Of a stretch of 11,050 bases of DNA, positions 7,297 to 11,050 are shown piece after piece. A program made the position numbers and the translations under genes. Below the pieces are notes generated by a model. The model was not told where the DNA came from. It made no database searches and saw only the letters and a list, made by a program, of their open reading frames with translations. Source of the DNA: Acidobacteriota bacterium (GTDB lineage Bacteria; Acidobacteriota; Thermoanaerobaculia; Multivoradales; JAHEKO01); NCBI GenBank assembly GCA_027296385.1, contig JAPUJD010000273.1:1-11050 (forward strand), in the 5' to 3' direction. Within the stretch, counting starts at the first letter, position 1. The number at the start of each line of letters is the position of its first letter.

Positions 7297-8231
7297 TGCA
7301 CTACCTCCCCGGCGTCGCCGGTGGTCAACCGAACGAAGATGTCTTCGAGCGAAGCACGCTCGAGCGCCAGCTCTAGCAACGTCCACTGTCGTTGCACTGC
7401 CAGCCGGAACACCTCTTCACGCAGATCGCTGCCGGGGCGGCAGCGCAGCTCGAAACAACCGTTCCCCGCCGACTCGACATCCGTCACTCCCGGCACCGCC
7501 GCCAGGACTTGGCTCGCCTCCGCTACCGCGTTCTTGATCTCCAGCCTGATCACTACCTCGCCCTGCCAGCTCTGACGCAGGCTCTCCGGCGTGCCTTCGG
7601 CGATCACCCGACCGCGGTCGATGATCACGACCCGGTCGCAAAGCAAATCGACCTCCGGCAGGATGTGAGTCGAGAGCAACAGTGTTCGTTGACTCCCGAG
7701 CTGACGGATCAACTCCCGGATGGCGATGATCTGCTTCGGATCGAGTCCCACCGTCGGTTCGTCGAGTACCAGGACGTCGGGCTGGTGAAGGATCGCGGTG
7801 GCCAGGCCGACGCGCTGCCTGAATCCCTTGGAGAGGGTGCCTATGATCTGCCTCGACACCCCTTCGAGGAGGCAGTCGGCCAGCACCGACACGATCGCCT
7901 CCTGCACTGCGGCCCGGCTCATGCCCTCGAGGCGAGCCCGGTAGGCAAGGTACTCCGACACCCTCATCTCCGGATAGAGCGCCACGTTTTCCGGTAGATA
8001 GCCGATATTGCGGCGGGTCGCGACCGGAGCCTCCTCGAGGTCCTTACCGCCGATGATCACCGTGCCCGACGTCGGCGGCAGAAACCCGGTGATCATCCGG
8101 ATCGCGGTCGTCTTGCCGGCGCCGTTGGGCCCGAGCAGACCGACGATCTCCCCGTCATCGATGGCAAACGAGACGTCGTCGACTGCGGTCAGGTCACCGT
8201 AGCGGCGGGTCAAGTTCTGGACTTCGATCAT
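7293..8231 (-). CDS. ABC transporter ATP-binding protein (GldA/NosF-like)
   Basis: A 312-residue nucleotide-binding subunit that powers the permease encoded next to it. All ATPase motifs are intact: Walker A GPNGAGKT (34-41), a Q-loop-equivalent stretch at YLPENVALYPEM (78-89), signature LSKGFRQR (133-140), Walker B VLVLDEPTVGLD (153-164) and switch His189 in STHI. A C-terminal domain of about 100 residues, usual in GldA/NosF/drug-export type ATPases, follows. I start at ATG 8231, which has GGGAGGGG directly upstream and gives the standard MIEVQNLTRRYG beginning; an in-frame ATG at 8285 would add 18 atypical residues. It is the first gene of the four-gene operon. Cytoplasmic, membrane-associated. 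The homology is clear but the transported substrate is not. Confidence 0.93.
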   Translation of the reverse strand: MIEVQNLTRRYGDLTAVDDVSFAIDDGEIVGLLGPNGAGKTTAIRMITGFLPPTSGTVIIGGKDLEEAPVATRRNIGYLPENVALYPEMRVSEYLAYRARLEGMSRAAVQEAIVSVLADCLLEGVSRQIIGTLSKGFRQRVGLATAILHQPDVLVLDEPTVGLDPKQIIAIRELIRQLGSQRTLLLSTHILPEVDLLCDRVVIIDRGRVIAEGTPESLRQSWQGEVVIRLEIKNAVAEASQVLAAVPGVTDVESAGNGCFELRCRPGSDLREEVFRLAVQRQWTLLELALERASLEDIFVRLTTGDAGEVVQ

Positions 8232-8332
8232 CTCCCCTCCCTGTGTCTCGAGTTTCAGCGCAGGACTCGCCCGCAGCTCCGCCATCGGGTCTTCGTGGGC
8301 TCATCGGCCGGCGGCTCTGACTGGCAGAGTGC

Positions 8333-8341
8333 TGTATAGCA
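8333..8341 (-). promoter_or_regulatory. Possible extended -10 promoter for the ABC operon
   Basis: On the minus strand TGCTATACA (8341-8333) has the extended -10 form TGN followed by TATACA, which agrees with TATAAT at four positions. No good -35 is found about 17 bp upstream, which is acceptable for an extended -10 promoter. The leader to the ATPase start would be about 95 nt. Weak evidence. Confidence 0.3.
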
Positions 8342-8443
8342 AATGGTGTGCCGCTCAGCCAGCGCAGAAAACGCCCTAGCTTCAAAGCGCTGAGATCCTG
8401 CAGGAGCTGGAGCGTGTCCGATTGGCACCACTAGCGCGTCAGC

Positions 8444-8478
8444 TTGGCGCCTCCCGACGCCCGGGCTAGTGCTAGGCT
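8444..8478 (+). promoter_or_regulatory. Possible promoter for the gap transcription unit
   Basis: TTGGCG (8444-8449) is followed after 17 bp by TAGTGC (8467-8472) and immediately by TAGGCT (8473-8478), which resembles GC-rich-genome -10 boxes. The spacing fits the first hexamer pair; the second -10 has no matching -35. Transcription would start about 100 nt before gap and cover the small ORF at 8488. Speculative. Confidence 0.25.
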
Positions 8479-8487
8479 CCCCGGCCC

Positions 8488-8580
8488 ATGCCCGAGATTC
8501 TTTCTCTGACCCTGAACCCGGCCGCGACCGTATTCTCGGCGCTGGCCCAGGACAACCTCGATTCGGCAGCAAGGAAGTGA
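8488..8580 (+). CDS. Possible 30-codon small ORF / leader ORF upstream of gap
   Basis: ATG 8488 opens a 30-residue frame beginning MPEILSLTLNPAAT and ending at TGA 8578-8580, 3 nt before the gap start codon. Third-position G/C is high (about 22 of 29 sense codons after the start), as in neighbouring genes. The AAGGA ribosome-binding site of gap lies within its last codons, so translation could be coupled. The opening LTLNPA resembles the N-terminal strand of PfkB/1-phosphofructokinase-type sugar kinases, so it could be the remnant of such a gene, but no later PfkB motif is present and chance is a serious alternative. No good Shine-Dalgarno precedes it. Not known to be expressed. Confidence 0.25.
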   Translation: MPEILSLTLNPAATVFSALAQDNLDSAARK

Positions 8581-8583
8581 CGA

Positions 8584-9600
8584 ATGATCAAGACTCGAGT
8601 CGGAATCAACGGTTTCGGACGCATTGGGCGCTGTGTCTTCAAGCAACTCCTGGCCGACCACCGTTTCGAAGTCGTCGGCGTCAACGATCTGTCGGATCTC
8701 GGCGACCTCGCCTACCTCCTCAAGTACGATTCGGTCCACGGCTGGTACCCGAGCAAGGTGTCGCGCGAGGGCGACCACGCCCTGATCGTCGATGACCAGC
8801 GCATCGCGGTCACCGCCGAGCCCGAGCCTTCCGCCCTCGACTGGGGCCGTCTCGGCGCCGAGGTCGTCATCGAGGCGACCGGTGCCTTCCGGGCGCGCGC
8901 GCAAGCCGCCGGCCACATTACCGCCGGCGCCCGCAAGGTCATCATCTCGGCCCCGTCGGACGACGCCGACGGCATGTTCGTACTCGGCGTCAACCACGAC
9001 GAGTACAGCGATGAGAGACACGAAGTGGTGTCGATGGCCTCCTGCACCACCAACTGCCTGGCGCCGGTGGCGATGGTCCTCGACAACGCATTCGGCATCG
9101 AGCACCTGATGATCACGACCGTACACGCCTACACGGCCAGTCAGTCGCTGATGGATCAGCCGACCCGCAAGCGGCGACGCGGAAGGGCGGCGGCGGTCTC
9201 CATCATCCCCACGACTACCGGGGCGACCCAGGCCACGGCTCGGGTCCTCCCCCAGCTCACCGGCAAGATGGACGGCATGGCAATGCGAGTACCGATCCCG
9301 GACGGCTCCGTCACCGACATCGTCGTCACTCTCGAGACCGACACCACGGTCGAGGAGGTGAACTCGACCCTGGAAGCGGCCTCGCGGACCGCGGGCCTCG
9401 ACGGCATTCTACGCGTGACCGACGAGGCCCTGGTGTCGCGAGATATTCTCGGCGACACGCACTCCTCGATCGTCGATGCCCAGAGCACACTGGTTCTCGA
9501 CAAGCGCGTGGTCAAGATTCTCTCCTGGTACGACAACGAGTGGGGCTACGCCGCCCGCCTCAAAGATTTCACTGCGCTGCTCGCGCCGCAGGACCGGTAG
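8584..9600 (+). CDS. gap: Glyceraldehyde-3-phosphate dehydrogenase, type I (phosphorylating)
   Basis: Oxidises glyceraldehyde 3-phosphate to 1,3-bisphosphoglycerate in glycolysis, and the reverse in gluconeogenesis; cytoplasmic homotetramer. The 338 residues are full length. The Rossmann motif GINGFGRIGR (7-16) leads to VND with Asp35, which favours NAD over NADP by analogy with the NAD enzymes. The catalytic SCTTNCLAP carries Cys154, with His181 in TTVHAYT; a phosphate-binding segment IIPTTTGA and the terminal signature WYDNEWGY are present. The S-loop is unusually basic (TRKRRRGRAAA, about 194-204). ATG 8584 has AAGGA 8 nt upstream and gives the expected N-terminus. It is the first recognised gene of the plus-strand unit. 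After the TAG stop the same reading frame stays open to 9702 (see small ORF). Confidence 0.97.
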   Translation: MIKTRVGINGFGRIGRCVFKQLLADHRFEVVGVNDLSDLGDLAYLLKYDSVHGWYPSKVSREGDHALIVDDQRIAVTAEPEPSALDWGRLGAEVVIEATGAFRARAQAAGHITAGARKVIISAPSDDADGMFVLGVNHDEYSDERHEVVSMASCTTNCLAPVAMVLDNAFGIEHLMITTVHAYTASQSLMDQPTRKRRRGRAAAVSIIPTTTGATQATARVLPQLTGKMDGMAMRVPIPDGSVTDIVVTLETDTTVEEVNSTLEAASRTAGLDGILRVTDEALVSRDILGDTHSSIVDAQSTLVLDKRVVKILSWYDNEWGYAARLKDFTALLAPQDR

Positions 9601-9621
9601 GCCTGGCCCGTGGCGGCCGAT

Positions 9622-9702
9622 ATGCGGCGACGAGAGATCCTGGAACGCTTCGGTTACCGGACCCACGCGCCCGACTACATGGAGACTGTGGAGCTGACAT
9701 GA
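9622..9702 (+). CDS. Possible 26-residue small ORF between gap and the LOG gene
   Basis: ATG 9622 opens a 26-residue frame (MRRREILERFGYRTHAPDY and onward) whose TGA (9700-9702) overlaps the ATG of the LOG gene in an ATGA arrangement typical of coupled genes. A GTG at 9610 could extend it by four residues. Codon third positions are mostly G/C. It occupies nearly all of the 98-nt gap between the two genes and is in the same frame as gap, directly after its TAG. No strong Shine-Dalgarno is visible and I recognise no family. It may simply be spacer. Confidence 0.3.
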   Translation: MRRREILERFGYRTHAPDYMETVELT

Positions 9703-10478
9703 GCGACCCCAAGAAGGAAGAAATCGACATCGCGGCGGCGCAGCCTACCCCCTCGGCCTCCAGCCACGAGTGGGGCACCGTCCCGCGCTACCCCTACGAC
9801 CGCCATCTGACCCACGGTCGCAACGGCCTCCTGCACGAGCGTCGGCGGGCGTTTCGCATCTTCCGCGAGTTCATCCGCGGCTACCGCGCCTTTCACTCGA
9901 TCGGCCCTTGCGCCACCGTCTTCGGATCGGCCCGCTTCCAAGAGGACCACAAGTACTACAGGTTGGCGCGTCAGGCCGGAACCCGGCTGGCACGAGCTGG
10001 ATTCGTCGTCATGACCGGCGGCGGTCCGGGCGTGATGGAAGCGGCGAACCGCGGTGCCCAGGAGGCGGGGGGACTCTCGGTCGGCTGCAACATCGAGTTG
10101 CCGCGGGAGGAGCAGCACAACGCGTATCTGGATCGCTGGGTCGAGTTCCGCTACTTCTTTGTCCGCAAGGTCATGCTGATCAAGTACTCGTACGCTTTCT
10201 TCGGCCTGCCCGGAGGCTTCGGCACCATGGACGAGATCTTCGAAGTGGCCACCCTGATACAAACCGGCAAGATCGATCCGTTCCCCTGCGTCCTGATGGG
10301 CACCGCCTACTGGCGGCCGCTGATCGACTTCATCCAGGAGAGCATGCTGGCCGAGGGAACCATCAGTGAGGACGAAAACCTGCCGATCCTCTTGACCGAC
10401 GACTTCGAAGAGGCGATCGACTTCGCGGTCCGCGGGGCGGAAGAGAACCTGGGCCGTGGCAAGCTCGAGCCGATCTAG
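9699..10478 (+). CDS. LOG-family protein (TIGR00730-type nucleotide 5'-monophosphate phosphoribohydrolase)
   Basis: A 259-residue Rossmann-like protein of the LOG/lysine-decarboxylase-like family. Proven members remove the base from nucleoside 5'-monophosphates; in plants and some bacteria this activates cytokinins. The two hallmark motifs are present: GGGPGVMEAANRG (107-119) and PGGFGTMDE (171-179), with the RKVML segment (156-160) between them. They form the nucleotide-phosphate and catalytic sites. It is longer than the minimal ~190-residue LOG because of about 65 N-terminal residues: a low-complexity head followed by an Arg-rich helix (ERRRAFRIFREFIRGYRAF). ATG 9699 has a GGAG about 7 nt upstream. 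It lies 98 nt after gap and 43 nt before hslR on the same strand. The family is certain; the substrate is not, and a cytokinin role should not be assumed. Confidence 0.92.
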   Translation: MSDPKKEEIDIAAAQPTPSASSHEWGTVPRYPYDRHLTHGRNGLLHERRRAFRIFREFIRGYRAFHSIGPCATVFGSARFQEDHKYYRLARQAGTRLARAGFVVMTGGGPGVMEAANRGAQEAGGLSVGCNIELPREEQHNAYLDRWVEFRYFFVRKVMLIKYSYAFFGLPGGFGTMDEIFEVATLIQTGKIDPFPCVLMGTAYWRPLIDFIQESMLAEGTISEDENLPILLTDDFEEAIDFAVRGAEENLGRGKLEPI

Positions 10479-10485
10479 TGTGTCA

Positions 10486-10495
10486 GGGAGGAGGA
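10486..10495 (+). promoter_or_regulatory. Strong Shine-Dalgarno set far from the hslR start
   Basis: GGGAGGAGGA is an excellent anti-16S match, 8 nt after the LOG-gene stop. Counted from its AGGAGG core (10489-10494), 27 nt separate it from GTG 10522, much more than the usual 5-9 nt. A predicted hairpin (10498-10519) fills nearly all of that gap. No other start codon at normal distance opens a plausible frame. Confidence 0.6.
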
Positions 10496-10497
10496 AT

Positions 10498-10519
10498 CCA
10501 GGCTAGACTTCCTACTTGG
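10498..10519 (+). other. Predicted hairpin between Shine-Dalgarno and hslR start
   Basis: CCAGG(C)TAG pairs with CTACTTGG across the loop ACTTC: eight base pairs, one a G-U wobble, with a bulged C at 10503. If folded in the mRNA, only 5 unpaired nt (10495-10497 and 10520-10521) remain between the AGGAGG core and GTG 10522. The hairpin would sequester TTG 10516, which argues against that triplet as the start. Pairing was derived by hand without energy calculation. Confidence 0.4.
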
Positions 10520-10521
10520 CG

Positions 10522-10887
10522 GTGAGACTCGACAAGTGGTTGCAGGTGGCCCGCGTCTTCAAGACACGCAGCCAGGCGACCAAGGCGTGCCAGTTGAGCC
10601 GGGTCCGGGTCAACGGCGTCAAGGCAAAGCCCCACCGCTCGCTCACCATCGACGACCGCGTCGAGATCGAGAAGGGCGATTGGACCCGTATCCTCGTCGT
10701 CCGCGAGCTCCACGATCGGCCGCTGCCCAAGGCCGAAGCGTCCCGGGTCTACATCGACGAGACGCCTCCCGCACCCCCGCGGGACCCGCTGGCGCGACTC
10801 TTGCGCCGGCCACCCGAGACGCGCGAACGCGGGCTTGGCCGGCCGACCAAGAAGCAGCGCCGGGAGCTCGAGCGCCTGAAGCGCTAG
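10522..10887 (+). CDS. hslR: S4-domain RNA-binding heat-shock protein Hsp15 (HslR)
   Basis: A 121-residue protein of the Hsp15 family, which in E. coli binds free 50S subunits carrying a nascent chain and helps recycle stalled large subunits. The S4 RNA-binding fold starts at once with MRLDKWLQVARVFKTRSQAT and runs to about residue 60, including VRVNGVKAKP and the strand VEIEKGD. The tail keeps Hsp15 hallmarks: EASRVYIDET and a basic C-terminal RPTKKQRRELERLKR, comparable to the E. coli RPDKKERRDLLRFK end. The start is GTG 10522, where the family N-terminus begins; TTG 10516 is only two codons upstream and in frame, and a stop at 10504-10506 bars anything longer. It follows the LOG gene by 43 nt and is probably co-transcribed with it. 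It ends 16 nt from the converging dinB. Confidence 0.92.
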   Translation: MRLDKWLQVARVFKTRSQATKACQLSRVRVNGVKAKPHRSLTIDDRVEIEKGDWTRILVVRELHDRPLPKAEASRVYIDETPPAPPRDPLARLLRRPPETRERGLGRPTKKQRRELERLKR

Positions 10888-10903
10888 CAGGAAGTCCCGC
10901 GGG

Positions 10904-11050
10904 TCAGCCGAACAGGTCGAGCTGCTCGACCCGGCCGGCGACGAGATTAGAGCCACCCACGCCGAGCAGCCGCACAGGCCGTCGCCCGGCCTCGGTCCGG
11001 GCGAGCAGGCGACGCACGATTCGCCGCATGACAGCCGCCTCGGCCGTCGG
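10904..11050 (-). CDS. dinB: DNA polymerase IV, C-terminal fragment (5' part outside window)
   Basis: The last 48 codons of a Y-family translesion polymerase. The visible piece, including the typical RPVRLLGVGGSNL strand of the little-finger domain (RLLGVGVS in most DinB proteins), ends in EQLDLFG. QLDLF at 10910-10924 is the beta-clamp-binding motif that recruits Pol IV to the replication clamp. The reading frame runs off the right edge and the stop TGA is at 10906-10904. It is convergent with hslR. Called from a short segment, but the pairing of RLLGVG with a terminal QLDLF is characteristic; another Y-family paralogue (ImuB/UmuC-like) is less likely. Confidence 0.85.
   Translation of the reverse strand, partial: PTAEAAVMRRIVRRLLARTEAGRRPVRLLGVGGSNLVAGRVEQLDLFG

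Larger units (their letters stand above)
8232..8487. other. Divergent intergenic region between the ABC operon and gap
   Basis: About 350 bp separates the ATPase ATG (8231) from the gap ATG (8584), of which 8232-8487 holds no convincing gene. It should contain the promoters of both transcription units; one weak candidate for each strand is listed separately. Also present are an imperfect inverted repeat (CTCAGCcaGCGC with GCGCTGAG, near 8354-8394) and a 10-bp palindrome TCCTGCAGGA near 8396. Open frames here are short and not family-like. Confidence 0.6.

Noticed and set aside
6454..7575. 373-codon plus-strand open frame antisense to the GldG, permease and ATPase genes
   Set aside because: It spans three well-supported genes on the opposite strand, and its Gln/Glu/Asp/Arg-rich composition is typical of antisense frames.
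3635..8231. Reading the ABC operon as a gliding-motility locus
   Set aside because: GldA/F/G homologues are widespread in non-gliding bacteria and no other gld or spr genes are in the window, so gene symbols gldA/F/G are not assigned.
8431..9126. 231-codon minus-strand open frame across gap
   Set aside because: Antisense to a full-length GAPDH gene; Val/Asp/Gly-rich shadow with no recognisable motif.
9770..10369. 199-codon plus-strand frame inside the LOG gene
   Set aside because: Overlaps a LOG frame with both catalytic motifs intact; the product is Arg/Pro-rich and unlike any family.
9699..10478. Lysine decarboxylase
   Set aside because: An old misannotation of the PGGxGTxxE family; the motifs indicate a LOG-type phosphoribohydrolase.
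10888..10903. CCCGCGGG palindrome (10896-10903) as a bidirectional terminator between hslR and dinB
   Set aside because: Only 8 bp with no loop and no T-tracts on either side; short GC palindromes are common in this DNA.

Overview
The window is GC-rich (roughly two-thirds G+C by eye) bacterial chromosome with tightly packed genes and GTG as well as ATG starts. No mobile elements, tRNA/rRNA genes or CRISPR arrays are visible. A class II (B12-dependent) ribonucleotide reductase lies near a GldA/GldF/GldG + DUF4340 transporter operon, gap, a long LOG-family gene and an Hsp15 gene. This fits a free-living GC-rich lineage such as Acidobacteriota, or a deltaproteobacterial/myxobacterial relative. 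That placement is inference from gene content, not a phylogenetic result.

Layout. (1) 1-502, minus: 5' part of a membrane-anchored thioredoxin-fold protein, running off the left edge. (2) 598-3381, minus: nrdJ, with a 9-bp inverted repeat between it and the thioredoxin gene. Upstream of nrdJ is a TTGACA -35 box flanked by two palindromes whose centres are 31 bp apart, read here as a tandem NrdR operator. (3) 3635-8231, minus: a four-gene operon in transcription order ABC ATPase, ABC-2 permease, GldG-family auxiliary protein, DUF4340 protein. The junctions are a 4-nt GTGA overlap and two 4-nt gaps, so translation is probably coupled. (4) 8232-8583: the divergent intergenic region, with possible promoters and a 30-codon small ORF just before gap. 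(5) 8584-10887, plus: gap, a possible 26-codon small ORF, a LOG-family phosphoribohydrolase and hslR (Hsp15). (6) 10904-11050, minus: the last 48 codons of DNA polymerase IV (dinB), ending in a beta-clamp-binding motif and converging on hslR.

How the genes work together. The minus-strand transporter genes form one apparent membrane complex: ATPase, six-helix permease, and two membrane-anchored proteins with extracytoplasmic domains. nrdJ supplies dNTPs and seems to have its own NrdR-controlled promoter. gap, LOG and hslR are housekeeping or stress genes that share a direction and may be co-transcribed.

Most of the window is ordinary core genome, and I see no clear undescribed multi-gene system. 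The points most worth a second look are the NrdR-type operator, a hairpin separating the hslR Shine-Dalgarno from its start codon, and two unannotated small ORFs flanking gap.
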